Below are positions 54,140 through 64,000 of a stretch of DNA of 64,000 bases, piece by piece. This DNA is from Emydura subglobosa (Eukaryota; Chordata; Testudines; Chelidae), in contig ML680092.1 in assembly GCA_007922225.1 (NCBI GenBank), positions 1,211,308 through 1,275,307 of the forward strand, written 5' to 3'. Within the stretch, counting starts at the first letter, position 1. Each line of letters starts with the position of its first letter. The notes beneath the pieces were generated by a model. The model had not been told where the DNA came from. It saw only the letters and a program-made list of their open reading frames with translations, and ran no database searches. The position numbers and the translations under genes were made by a program.

Positions 54140-55680
54140 CACAAGACCAAACTCAACTCTTTCTGGGGTAGCAGAAGATTAAGGAGAGTGGGGGGGAAAG
54201 CCTTTGTGAAGTGGGAACTTGGTACAATCTTGTCAAACTCAGATCGCCTGGGTTCTTTCTGCCCTCAGAGAGCTCCCTGAGTAGGGTCTTCCAGTGTTGT
54301 TTATCTGTACCGCTCTTGGTACACTGGGTCCCCGTACCTGATGTGGGCTGGCAGGCACTGCCTCAATACAGATAATCAATAGCAATTAACAAGTGGCTGA
54401 GGCATGAAGCATGACGGATTCCTACTGGACGCACACACACACCCTCTGTCACACAGATGCAGAGCTGCACACACACACACCTGGGGAATAAGGAACCTGT
54501 CTATGCCTGGCAGTTCCAAACTCGGGAAAAACTGGTTTTGGGTTGAACCAAAACAGTTTGATGGTTTCAGCAAATCAAAAAGTCAGGAAGGGAAAAACAA
54601 CATTTTGGGTCACATAAAATGGTTTGTTTTAATTTTAAGCATTCTTGATTTAAAAAAAAACTTCAAAATGGCTTTTTGTTTCAAAATTTCCTAATACCTT
54701 GAAACATTTAAAAAAAAATTCCAAGAAGTTTAGTTTTTTGTCTACTGAACCAATTTAGCAATACTGCTGTGAATTCATGAGCTGTGTCCGTGTTGCCACA
54801 CAGGCATACTTTTCTTGGAAGAAAAGTTGTGTGTGTGAAATTTCTCCCAGCTCTGTGAAGTACACAATCAGTGGTTGCAGATGTTTCTTGCCCGTTTCCC
54901 AGTTTTCAGACACACACCTATATTGCAATGTCTATGCACTGCCCCCTGTTGGCTACAGTTAGAAGTGCCCTAGGGCCCTGTTTCCTGCTGCGGTGACCTT
55001 TGGGGGTGGAGGGGAGCAGTCCAACCAGTCTGGGATAGGTCGTGTTGCTGTCTCACTGGTATTCTGCTGAGGCGTGAAAGGGAAACTGCTTGCTTTGCTA
55101 ATCTCTTTCCATGCATGTGGGGTTGGTACAATGCCTGGCATGAGGAGGGTCCCTGATCTCGCGGTCTGTCCAAAACCTGGCACAACAGGGCCCCCTAAAC
55201 CCAGCTACTGTGAAAGATACAGTAAAAGAAGGAAGAGCAGTTTTTTAAATGGGAGGTGTTGAATCAGGCTTTCATTTTAACAACACCCCTTTCCCTTTAG
55301 CTGGAAAAGGTCTTGAGAAAGAGAAAAGTCTGTGTCTGACAGTCTCTGAGATGGTATGAAAATGGCAATGACTATCCCTTGGGGGAGAAGGAAGTGTGTG
55401 GCGATGGGCTGGAGCTGGTGTTTTTGTGGAGATCATTGCTATTGAAGTCCAAGTCTGTGTCCTGAGAAAACAAGAGGGAAGAGAACTCAACAGCAAAGAG
55501 AAAATGCAGTTCCTATATCTAGTGTTAACCCAGCCCATGGTCAGAGCAGCCACTGTGAGACCTGGCAAACTCGCACCAGCATCGATCTGTTCGGGGATTG
55601 CATTTACCTGCCTTGCTGGTCACAGACTTACAGCAGTGCTGCAAAATATGCTGCTTGGGCTATAGCTCGGCCTCTTCTCT
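54140..55680. other. No gene; AT-rich repeat at 54.53-54.73 kb
   Basis: (CA)n microsatellites lie at 54,430-54,441 and 54,467-54,481. The stretch 54,530-54,730 (AACCAAAACAGTTTGATGGT, TTTGTTTCAAAATTTCCTAA) resembles 58,395-58,510 (GGGAAAATTTTCATTTTTTC) in composition and motifs and is probably the same interspersed repeat type. The remainder is unassigned. Confidence 0.4.
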
Positions 55681-55684
55681 AGCG

Positions 55685-56601
55685 CAGTGTTTCTCAACCT
55701 TTTAAGTAGCAAGTACCCCCAAACTTCTGAAAATTGTAATAAGTACCCAACACTCAATTTTCCATGGGATTTTATATTTACAGACTAATGTGAGCCATAT
55801 GTTGGAAGAAGAGCTGAGTATATAAGTCCGTAATATGACAGATGTCAGATCTAGTGTGGGTTGGGGTACCACTTTTATACCAGTGGTGCACAACTCTAGT
55901 ATGTACCTGCACTAGAGTGATGTTGGCCAAAGCTAAGAGGCTTTGAGTGGCATGTCAATGCTGGGGAATATAAAGGGCCGTGCCAAATTTTTTGCCATAG
56001 ATTTGAGAGGAGGAAGGGGTGAGAGAAATACGGGAAAAAAGGGTAACTTGTAAAATCTGGGGCTGTCATAGTTGTCAATTTCACTGCTCAGCTAGAGCAG
56101 TGAAATTGACAAGTTTTCTGGGCACTGGGCTTTGAGCCAGGAAGGGGGGCTGCCACCTGGACAAGTTGCCGGTGATTGCCGCCTGGCTGCCACCCAATCC
56201 AAGATGGGGCAGAGGAGGCTTCGGCACTGGCTGGGAGCTAGGGATGTGGACAGGCGGCTGCTGCCCATCTTTAAGCTGGGGCACTGGAGGCTGTCCCTTG
56301 GAACCAGGGTGCGGGTGGTTGCCACCCAGCTGCGAGACCAGTTCGTGAGACACAGAAGGTTGCCACTGGGCTCCCACCTGGGAGCTGGGCCCCAGCAGGA
56401 AGCAGGGGGCTGCTGTCCGTCTCCCCCAGAAGCTAGTGGCTGCCACTTGGCTCCCTGCTTGGAGATGGGACCGGGTGGGAAGCGGGCGGCTGCCACGCTC
56501 CTTCCCCAAAAGTTGGTGGCTGCTGCCCACCACCCGTTCACTCTGTTTTTCCTCGGGTACCCTCTGCCTGTGTCTCACATACCACAGGTTGAGAAACTAT
56601 G
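55685..56601. mobile_element. hAT-type DNA transposon, non-autonomous
   Basis: The left end CAGTGTTTCTCAACCTTTTA and the right end CACAGGTTGAGAAACTATG form an inverted repeat with GTTTCTCAACCT in common. The flanks (CTCTAGCG and TTCTAGTC) match at 5 of 8 positions, a possible decayed target duplication. The interior contains a CAAGTACCCCC-type start, a perfect 18-bp hairpin (56,072-56,112) and a GGCTGCCACCTGG-like repeat. No transposase remains. Confidence 0.65.
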
Positions 56602-56734
56602 TTCTAGTCCCCACTCCCTTCTTATAGCCAGGGCTAGAACCCAGGAGTCCTGACTCCCAGCACACCTCCTCTACTAGAAACAGGACTATCCCATTTAGGA
56701 AGGGGAAATCTAGGGGTGGGGGGAATAGAGTGGG

Positions 56735-57420
56735 GTATCAGGAGTCCTGGGCTCTCCCTGGCTCTGGGAGGCAGTGGGGGCTGAGCGGCAGGACTCCTGG
56801 GTTCTCAGGAATGTGAGGGGAGTGCCCAGGGCGGGGAGGCTGGCAATGATCCAGCACGGGCGGAGAAAGCTGGGCTCCAACACAAACCATGGGACGGGGC
56901 GTGGCCCTGGGAGCTGCGCCAATGAGCTCGGACGGGGCTGGGCGCAGCCGGGCTGGGCCCATGACGGACATGCAGCTGCTCGAATGGCTGCAGCCCCGTC
57001 CCCGCCCGGAGTGGCAGGCGGCCGGGCCACTCTCCGGCGTCCGCCGCGCACCCCACCCATCGCCTTGCTGGGCTGCCTGCTGCCGGCCGGAGCCCACGCC
57101 AGGCACCGCACTTCCTGCGCCTGGGGCCCTGGGTGGTGCGTAACTGAGCGCCCTGCGGCCCGCCCTCGGGCACGGGGCCCCGGGACTACGGCCCGACTGA
57201 GTGATGACATCCTCCGGATGGTCACCCCTTGTCCACAGACAGAGTCAGGACTCCTGGGTTCCATATGCGGCTGGGAGGGTGGTGGGTTAGAGTGGGGTGC
57301 TGGGAGCCAGGACGCCTGGGTTCTCTCCCCCAGCTCTGGGGAGGGAGTGGGGTCTCATAGGTTATCGTGGGGAGGGATGCGGTGAGAATTGGATCTGGGA
57401 GTCAGGAGTCCTGGATTTAA
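56735..57420 (+). repeat. SINE-head units flanking the SCAN gene promoter
   Basis: Units at 56,735-56,815 (CAGGAGTCCTGGGCTCTCCC, GCAGGACTCCTGGGTTCTCA) and 57,235-57,420 (TCAGGACTCCTGGGTTCCAT, CCAGGACGCCTGGGTTCTCT, GTCAGGAGTCCTGGATTTAA) surround the GC-rich promoter block on both sides. Confidence 0.75.
56885..57200 (+). promoter_or_regulatory. Promoter region of the SCAN zinc-finger gene
   Basis: CpG-rich, with GGGGCGTGGCC (KLF/SP1 type) at 56,896, a CCAAT box at 56,919-56,923 and a TGATGACATCC element near 57,203. An untranslated exon probably lies here and joins an acceptor at 57,583 (CCCTTTCCATAG), since the coding exon has 140 nt of untranslated sequence before the ATG. Confidence 0.45.
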
Positions 57421-57724
57421 TAAGTGGGTAGAAGTTCCTGTGAGATCAAGAGCCACCAGCCTTGGCGGTGCCTGGGCTGGACCCATGTCTCTCCCCACAA
57501 CATTAGAGTTGGGGGTCTGGGAGAGGCTGTTCCTTTTTGTCTCATTCCTGCTGTGTCTCTAATTTTTCTCCCCTTTCCATAGAGGTAATCATCATCCCCT
57601 GGGCTGATCTCACCCTCCCCCCTTGGATCTGCCCCCCCATTACAGATGGTGGGGCAGGGGGCCCATTGCTGATGCCAGGCAATCCCCAGGGAGATACGGC
57701 TGTGCCACAGCTCCGAGACGGGCC

Positions 57725-60700
57725 ATGACTGCCCAGGTGGCTCCCCCAGCCACTCTCAGGGTCCAGTTCCAGCCCCCACCGGGATGTGGTCTGGTTCCCA
57801 AAGAGGAAGTGGAGGAGCCAGAAGCCCCCAGACCCATCGACATGGAGAAGCATCGTCTGCGCTTCAGGGGCTTCCACTACCAGGAGGCAGAGGGGCCCCG
57901 GGAGGCGTATGGCCATCTCTGCCGTCTCTCCCGGGTGTGGCTGAGGCCGGAACGGTGCACTAAGGAGCAGATGCTGGAGCTGCTGGTGCTGGAGCAGTTC
58001 CTGAGCATCCTGCCCCAGGAGATCCAGAGCTGGATAGGGGAGTGTCACCCTCAGAGCGGGGAGCAGGCCGTGGCTCTGGTGGAGGCTTTCAAGTTAGCCA
58101 AGCAAGAGGCTGGAATATGGCAGCAGCAGGAGGTAATTTATGGATGTGAAGTCATTAGGAACTGGGACTTGGGGCCTTTCTCATCTAGGGGCCAGTGCCA
58201 ATGGGGGGTACCAGCTGTTCCAGTGCCAATGGGGGGTACCAGCTGGCTCAGGAGGCAGGGAATGGACACAGGGCCTTTCCACTTTAGATGCGCTGGCTCT
58301 GGTCTGGCTCTGGGAGGGGTACCAGCTGGCTCAGGGGATGGCCAGTGGGACACGGGACACTTCCCCACTGTTTGTTAGGGCTACTGGGAAAAAATATTTT
58401 GTGGAGATCATTTTTCTGATGAAAAATGCGCTTTTCATGCAACCAAAAATGTCCGTGAGAAAATTTCAGTTTTGTGGGAAAATTTTCATTTTTTCTGCGA
58501 GGAAAATCTTACTGCTGGTTCCTTGTCCGCCTGCCTGCAAGTCTCTCATTACCGTCACTTTCTGCCAATTAAATTGACAAAACACTTTCTGGGATGGCTG
58601 CCCTGGGTGAAAACCCTGCTTCTCCGCATGGCTTGCTTTGGGGCTAGAGGGGCAGAGAGCCTAGCTGCTGAGTCTCCCTGCTTCCTGGAGTGGAGGGAAA
58701 GGCTGTGAGATCGCTGTCTCTTCTCCAGCTCTGGAGCTCACAGGGAGGGGGTCTGTCTGCGGTTGCCAGTACTGATGGAGATACCCTTGTTCCAGGAGCC
58801 GGTGACATGGGAGGAGGAAGCTGTGTGTTCCTCTAGGGCAGAGCAGGCAGCGCTGGCTCCAGAACATGGCAAGAACTGCAGGGAGATTAAGAAGGAGGAT
58901 GAAGAGACTCTGATCTCGCTAGGTGAGGAGCTGCTTCCCATCAGGGATCAGGAAGCTGGAGGACTCAGGTCTCTTCCCCAGCCCCTGAGATTTCTAGGGG
59001 AGCAGCCCCTGGAGCCCCCAGACCCTGCAGCACAGAGATTGTCACCCCCACAATACAGCTTCCGCTGGGAAGCATGGGTGCTGCTGATCTTGCTCAGTCA
59101 CACAGTTCCTATTCCTTTGCTTTCACCAGAGTCGAATTTCCATTTCCCAGCTTGACGAGATGCTCCTGATGGGAAATAGTGACATTGGCTGTGATGATTC
59201 TTGAGGCACCGAGGGTTGTGATCACCCTGCTGGCTCCCCCACCCCTCCAGTGAGAGGGATTCTTGCCCATGGTAACTGGGGGTTAACTCCTTAATACCAT
59301 CAGCCACTCAACACAAAACAAAATAATAAAACGGGACCCTGGGTCCATACTTGTGGGTCCCCGCCCCTCCCACAAAATCAGTCTGTTACAGAGTTGGTTG
59401 GTCATAAGAACCAGGATCCAAACGTTCATGAGAACACCTCCACTCCACATGTGGTTTCCTCAGTGAATGGATCTGGGGGGACCTCGCTCCTCTGTGTTAC
59501 ATTGAAACAGTCTTTTGTTCCTGTTCATAGACAGGTGAACCCCTGCCTTGTTGTAATGTTCCTTTGATTACCCTCAGGTGCTTTCAGTTGTTTGCAGTTG
59601 CCTCTGATGGTTATCATGGGTAGTCTGAGGCTATGTCTACATTACAGCCTACGTCGGCATCACTTACGTCTCTCAGGGGTGTGAAAAAACCACCCCCCTG
59701 AGTGACATAGGTTGCACCGACATAAGTGCTTGTGTGCACAGCACAAGTCGGCAGGAGAGTGGATTTTCCACACCCTTGAATGACAGTTAGGGCAACCTAA
59801 ATACTTGTGTAGCTAGCGCTAGGTTGACAGAAGAATTCTTCCATCAATCTAGCTACCACCTGGAGAACCTCTGGCACCAGCATAGGCACTGTCTACACTG
59901 AAGTGCAGCTGAGCCATTGCGGTGTTTGAAGTGTAGACAAGGCCTTAGTGTTGCACAAGGCTAAAGAATTCAGCCTTATGTTGCATCACTGGCTAGACAG
60001 GGCAGGGTGGCAGATCCTTCTTGCCTGAATGGGCCATCCCCAAGACACATTATCCCTCATGACTAATTGCTACTCCAAGTCCATCTAGCATCCTGTCAAT
60101 AGACATGCATTATTCCTCAAATATTACCTGCACATATTTCTCCCAGTGATTATGACAATTGACAAGTTACAAGCTGTCTGTAGATAACTTACATGTTGCT
60201 CTTTATGGATGAATACCTTGCCAGGCATGTCTTTGGTGTAGTGAGTTTGTCAGGTCTCAGGTGAGATTTGTTTGCAAAGAGTAGGAGACCCTTTGCCAAG
60301 GGGGTCAATGTGTTACACTGGCTCAGAGACCATCCAGGAGTGAAGGGAGAAGCTGGGACCCCAGCAAAGCCACCAGCCACCCTCCAGCTCTGTCTTGTCT
60401 CGCTCAGTGTCATTCCCAGCAGGTCCCTGTCCTCGTGGCAGGCATCACTTCCAGCTCCTACCCCTGGCAGGAGCCATCCCCTTCCCCATGCTTTCTGTGG
60501 GCTCATTTGGGTCTTTGGGGCAGACCCAGCCCATCTGCTCTCCTCTGGGAAAGGGCTTGGGGGGATGCACTTTCTGCCCATCAAGCTTTCTCCTCAGTGA
60601 AAAACCCCTTTGCTGCCCCTTCTCTCCCCGGCACAGGGAAGGAGCCCCAGCTGGATTCTTTCTCTCCCAGCAGGTGTCAGGACAGAGGAGGGGAATTCCC

Positions 60701-61689
60701 AGCAGGAGGGGTCTGTGTCCCACAGCCCCAAGCAGGGCGATGTTGGCAGGGCAGAACAGCAGCAAGGAGACCCCCTGGGTAATGGACTGAACTCATCCGC
60801 TGAGCATGAAATGAGTTTCTCTGGTCTCAAGACTCCAATGGAAGGAAGACTCGACCGGTCTGACTGCAGGGCTGAAAACCAGGGTGGGGTGTGCTGGCCA
60901 CGGGGGGAGCCCCTGGCTAAAACCCCAAAGGACAGGCGTCCCAATGCCTGCGCCGTGTGCGGCAAGACCTTCAGCAACAGCTCCAACCTGAAGAAACACC
61001 AGACCACCCACACAGGGGAGAAGCCCCACGGGTGCCCTCAGTGTGGCAAGCGCTTCAGCCACAGCTCCAACCTGCGCAAGCACGAGCGCACCCACACCGG
61101 CGAGCGCCCTTTCCGCTGCCCTGAGTGTGGCAAGAGCTTCCGTGAGAGCTCCAAACTGATCCGCCACCAGAACACACACAGCCGCGAGCGGCCCTTCCAC
61201 TGTGCCGAGTGTGGCAAGGCCTTCAGCGACATGGCCCGGTGTCTGCGGCACCAGGCCCGGCACACAGCACGGGCCTATGCCTGCGGGGAATGCGGCAAGA
61301 GCTTCCGGCAGAGCTCCACTCTGCTGCTTCACCAGCGTGTGCACACTGGAGAAAAGCCCTTCACCTGCCCTGACTGCGGCAAAAGCTTCAGCGTCAATGC
61401 CAACCTGGCGCAGCACCGGCGCACCCACACTGGCGAGCGCCCCTTCCCCTGCGCCCAGTGCGGGAAGCGCTTCACCCAGAAGGCCACCCTGGTCAAGCAT
61501 CAGCGCACCCACCGGTACGGCGAGGGGGCTGGCAACGCCACAAGCCCCACGCTGGTGCAGCGCCTGCGGTTTCTCCCGGAACAGGGCTCTTCACGTGGCC
61601 AGATGTGGGAGATGCTGCGGGTGCAGCTGGGCACCCGCTCGCCCACCCCGGGGCCACGATGGAGGCCTGGGGATGTGCCCACGGGCTGA
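57725..61689 (+). CDS. SCAN-KRAB(divergent)-C2H2 zinc-finger protein
   Basis: Likely a sequence-specific transcription regulator of the SCAN family. Exons 57725-58132, 58796-58922 and 60674-61689, 516 codons (517 if the acceptor at 60,671 is used). Exon 1 carries a full SCAN dimerisation domain (about residues 43-128: [50 protein letters not shown]). Exon 2 starts in phase 0 and ends in phase 1 and has 127 nt, the exact length and phase pattern of a KRAB-A exon; it reads VTWEEEAV...LISLG, where usual KRAB has VTFEDVAV...VSLG, but the DV and MLE contact residues are lost. Exon 3 has seven C2H2 fingers (60,949-61,512) and a 59-residue tail. Linkers between fingers 3-4 and 4-5 are irregular (SRERP, TARAY). 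The ATG was chosen for its Kozak G at -3 and lack of any nearer in-frame ATG. Polyadenylation is near 62,430. Confidence 0.85.
58155..58375 (+). repeat. CCTTTCnCnTCTAGGGG / CTGGCTCAGGnG repeat units
   Basis: About three units with GGGCCTTTCTCATCTAGGGG, CAGGGCCTTTCCACTTTAGA and ACCAGCTGGCTCAGG in intron 1 of the SCAN gene. The same family occurs at 32.44, 32.78 and 61.93 kb. Confidence 0.7.
58923..60670 (+). other. Intron 2 of the SCAN zinc-finger gene
   Basis: It contains the inverted-repeat transposon at 59,633-59,949 and otherwise unassigned sequence. I looked for a KRAB-B exon between the KRAB-A-like exon and the fingers and saw none that I could support. Confidence 0.5.
59633..59949. mobile_element. 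Non-autonomous DNA transposon with terminal inverted repeats
   Basis: Left end CTGAGGCTATGTCTACATTA; right end AAGTGTAGACAAGGCCTTAG. The ends are inverted repeats with few differences, and the interior includes an imperfect palindrome CTCAGGGGTGTGAAAAAACC / CCACCCCCCTGAGTGA (59,675-59,706). It is related in its ends to the element at 33.4 kb. Superfamily uncertain. Confidence 0.7.
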
Positions 61690-62450
61690 GAGGGGAGGGG
61701 GACCAGTGACAGAGGCCTCAGACTCCAGTGGAGAGACCCCCGCAAAGAAAGAGACCCACAGGACTTCAGGGGGGCCACCGTCCCTGAGAGAAATATCAGG
61801 GCCTCCGTGGGAGAGTGGCCATGATCTTCACCAGGGAGACCCTCACCTGAGAGAGAAACCAGGGAAAGGCTGCAGGCTTCGTTTCTCTCTTACCGTTATT
61901 ATTTGTACTACAGAGGCACTTGGAGGCAGGGCTGGGGGACTGCCTGGCTCAGGGGGTGGGGAATGGGACATGTGGCCTTCCCCCTTTAGGGGGTGCCAGC
62001 TGTGATCTGACTGGCTCATAGGTTCAGGAATAGGAGATGGAGCCTTTCCCCTGTAGGGGGCGCCAGCTCTGAGCTGACACCAGGCTCAAGAGTTGGGGAA
62101 TGGGAATGAGCTGGCTCAAGGGTTGGGGAATGGGACCTGTTCACCTGCCCACTTAAAAAGTCCTTGCTCTCCTTCACAGCCTTTTCATGCCAGGTTAACC
62201 CCACGGGGAACAGTTTCTTAATCGCCTGTTTGGCTAGGCAGACGGACACTTCCAGGCGCAAGCAGGAGGGCCCATCTCCTCCTCCCCAGCGGCATCTCCA
62301 GCATCCAGCTCCTCTCTATGCAGCACAGGGAATTGCTAGTTCAGGAGCCCCTGAACAGCCGGAGAAGCTCCCTGCTCCATTTTGACTCTGCTTTCTCGCT
62401 GGGTGATCAGGGTCTGTTGTCCCTATGCAATAAAGAAACGGCTCCAATTC
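61690..62450 (+). other. 3' UTR of the SCAN zinc-finger gene
   Basis: It holds three or four units of the CCTTTCCCCnnTAGGGGGnGCCAGCT / GGCTCAnGGGTnGGGGAATGGGA family at 61,930-62,130, one with CCTGTAGGGGGCGCCAGCTC, a CTCF-like core. It ends at the AATAAA at 62,429. Confidence 0.6.
62429..62434 (+). terminator. Polyadenylation signal of the SCAN zinc-finger gene
   Basis: AATAAA 740 nt after the stop codon, followed at 25-45 nt by TGTGTCCTTTGTGTTGTCC, a good downstream element. Confidence 0.75.
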
Positions 62451-62454
62451 TGTG

Positions 62455-63530
62455 TCCTTTGTGTTGTCCCCAGGGGGCTAGCCTCTTTCTCCCTCTGCTG
62501 CTCTGTGCTCAGCCTCTTTCCTTGGGAGCAGGGTTACAGCAGCCCTGGCTATGTCAGCGAAAGGGGCAGGCCTCAGGATGCAGCGTATCCAGGGGATCAT
62601 TGGGGGGGGGAGGGGAGGGGAGGGGAGGGAGATTCCCTCAGTGGGAACTGGGATGCAGAATGCACCTGCATGGGCGTCTAGGTGTTGGGCCATGCATCAG
62701 TCTGCTGCTTCTGACCTAATTGCACTCCTTTAGCTCAGGCATTGGAGGCTGGTGTTGTTAGATGACACCTTTCCCCCCACCCCAGTCTGATCCCCACGTG
62801 AGATTTCCCCAGAGGCTTTTGCTCCCTCTGTCTCTTTCCACACAAACCTTTATCTCCCTTGAGTTTTTGACACCCTCCCTCCCCACTCCTGGCTCGGGCA
62901 GGAGTTGGATGGGATGGGAAGGCAATGGCTCCCCTCTGCAATGAGTTTGTGGAGTCTCAGTCCTTCTGGGCCCATCCCACAAACTTGCCCCTGTGTGCTG
63001 ACCAGCCTGTGCCTGGCAGCTCCGAGAGGAAGGAGAAGGGGGAGGTGTCCTGCAACCCTATATGAAGGGGGAAGGCCCTGTATCCCATCCTTCCCCCTGC
63101 AAGCTAGCCAGTCCCCTGCCCTGGGTGCTGCAGGAGAAATGGATTACTAATATAGCAAACAGGAAGTAAGGAACAGCTGCAGCTGAAACTTCTCCACTGG
63201 CCCCCCCAAAAGCGCTTGGTGTTGCTAAGTACCATGGAAGTAGGGCCCTAGGTGGGGGGGGGGGGAGGAGGGAGGGATTTGAACCCTCGACTTTGGAATT
63301 AAACAGCTTGAGCAGCCTGTGCCCAAATTGAGTGACAAGCTGTGATAGCCGGGGTGTGTGTGTGTGCGCGCGCCCCAGAGCAGTGGGACACAAATCCAAG
63401 TAATCCCTCAAGCCCTGTTGGCTTCCCCAAGGAGCACACCCTGAAAGGAACCTTATAGACACCTTTAAAAATTCTCTCACTGCTATGTTATGGAGTCTGG
63501 TGCTAGGCAATGGTGGATGGTCCCTCGGGG
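62455..63530. other. No gene recognised
   Basis: Mixed sequence with short G-runs (62,600-62,630). A tRNA-like piece on the minus strand lies near 63,265-63,345, see the next entry. No exon is supported. Confidence 0.4.
63265..63345 (-). other. tRNA-like sequence, degenerate
   Basis: On the minus strand GAGGGTTCAAATCCCTC forms a perfect five-pair T arm with a canonical B box (GGTTCAAATCC). Upstream, a D-arm and anticodon arm cannot be drawn convincingly and no acceptor stem pairs. It is either a tRNA pseudogene or the head of a tRNA-derived SINE. Confidence 0.3.
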
Positions 63531-63534
63531 GTGG

Positions 63535-63640
63535 GATGTGGGGAGCTGTTTATACAGGGATCCCTCGCTCAGCGCTGAGATGCAGCCACCTCTGGGGCGG
63601 GGACCGTTTATACAGGGATCCCTCAGTGCCACCGTGGTAA
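63535..63640 (-). repeat. Reverse dimer of the GGCTGCATCTCAG / GGGATCCCTGTATAAA repeat
   Basis: GTTTATACAGGGATCCCTCG, GAGATGCAGCCACCTCTGGG and again GTTTATACAGGGATCCCTCA. These are the best-kept copies in the window and therefore useful as a reference for the family. Confidence 0.85.
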
Positions 63641-64000
63641 GGGCTACGGTCGGATTTAGCGGGTTAAAACCATAGAGCTGCGACCCATGGAAGGAGAGGA
63701 GGGAGCGAAGAAAGCAACTTCCTGCTGCAAAAGCCACAGATCGGGAATTTGCTCATTTTGCTGCTGCAGGGCTGAGCGGGCGCCCGAGGCACGTGGGCAT
63801 CAGATCGGGTTTGTAAAGGGCCCCGCAGCCCAGACCCTTCCGCACTGGCCGGGCGCAGCGGAGACGCAGTGAGAGGCGGGCCCAGCAGAGGCAGGAAATC
63901 GCTGCCTGGATAAAGCGACCACGGCAAGGAGGCTGGGGTAGCAGGGGCTGTGGATCAGGATTGAGGGGCACGGCTAGAGCTGGGTGGGGAGGGAACCCAG
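63641..64000. other. Window end, moderately GC-rich, no gene seen
   Basis: CGCCCGAGGCACG and CTGGCCGGGCGCAGCGGAGA suggest a mild CpG island at 63,775-63,880. A gene may start here or beyond the window, but no coding exon can be supported. Confidence 0.35.

Noticed and set aside
56889..57143. 85-codon frame with ATG in the SCAN promoter block as a first coding exon
   Set aside because: No SCAN-type leader, no suitable donor in phase with the exon at 57.6 kb, and the ATG at 57,725 explains the protein.
57623..57724. Upstream extension of the SCAN protein
   Set aside because: The extension would begin at TTG, not ATG, and adds no conserved residues.
61202..62005. 267-codon alternative frame across the finger exon
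   Set aside because: A frame-shifted shadow of the C2H2 array; the repetitive TGEKP DNA keeps other frames open.
63265..63345. Functional tRNA gene
   Set aside because: Only the T arm pairs; acceptor, D and anticodon arms are not convincing.

Overview
The window is vertebrate nuclear DNA, most probably from a turtle, and it is GC-rich and gene-dense in the manner of a reptilian microchromosome. Three things point this way. The genes are split by short introns with vertebrate splice sites. The repeats are CR1 LINE 3' ends, tRNA-headed MIR-type SINEs, hAT elements and a Penelope-like element whose 3' tail is of the kind common in turtles. ARMC5 lies directly upstream of TGFB1I1, the order known from human 16p11.2. 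I could not compare with a database, so the species is an inference.

Layout. 1-5,200 is gene-free and AT-richer. 6,135-9,540 (minus) is a GPI-anchored carbonic anhydrase of the CA4/CA15 type, eight coding exons, 317 codons. 12,089-12,988 (minus) is an uninterrupted reading frame holding an intronless copy of an MCTP1-type C2 domain; it starts inside a promoter-like block with five ZNF143/THAP11-type motifs that serves ARMC5 on the other strand. 13,186-18,593 (plus) is ARMC5, six exons, 1,205 codons. 20,790-31,408 (plus) is TGFB1I1 (Hic-5), eleven exons, 495 codons, its introns filled with separate degenerate minisatellites. 31.4-47.5 kb is mostly repeats: a decayed Ty3/gypsy element, CR1 pieces, a CGG-rich hAT element with a perfect target duplication, a broken Penelope-like element, and an orphan CpG-rich block followed by a C2H2 finger relic.

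48,602-51,985 (plus) is a C2H2 zinc-finger gene with four successive acidic exons that look like tandem duplicates. 57,725-61,689 (plus) is a SCAN zinc-finger gene that also carries a strongly diverged KRAB-A exon of exactly 127 nt. The genes are not one pathway: ARMC5 (CUL3 adaptor), TGFB1I1 (focal-adhesion and nuclear scaffold) and a membrane carbonic anhydrase are housekeeping or tissue genes, and the two zinc-finger genes resemble the fast-evolving clusters that police transposons. All exon models were read by eye and summed to whole codon numbers; none is confirmed by transcripts.
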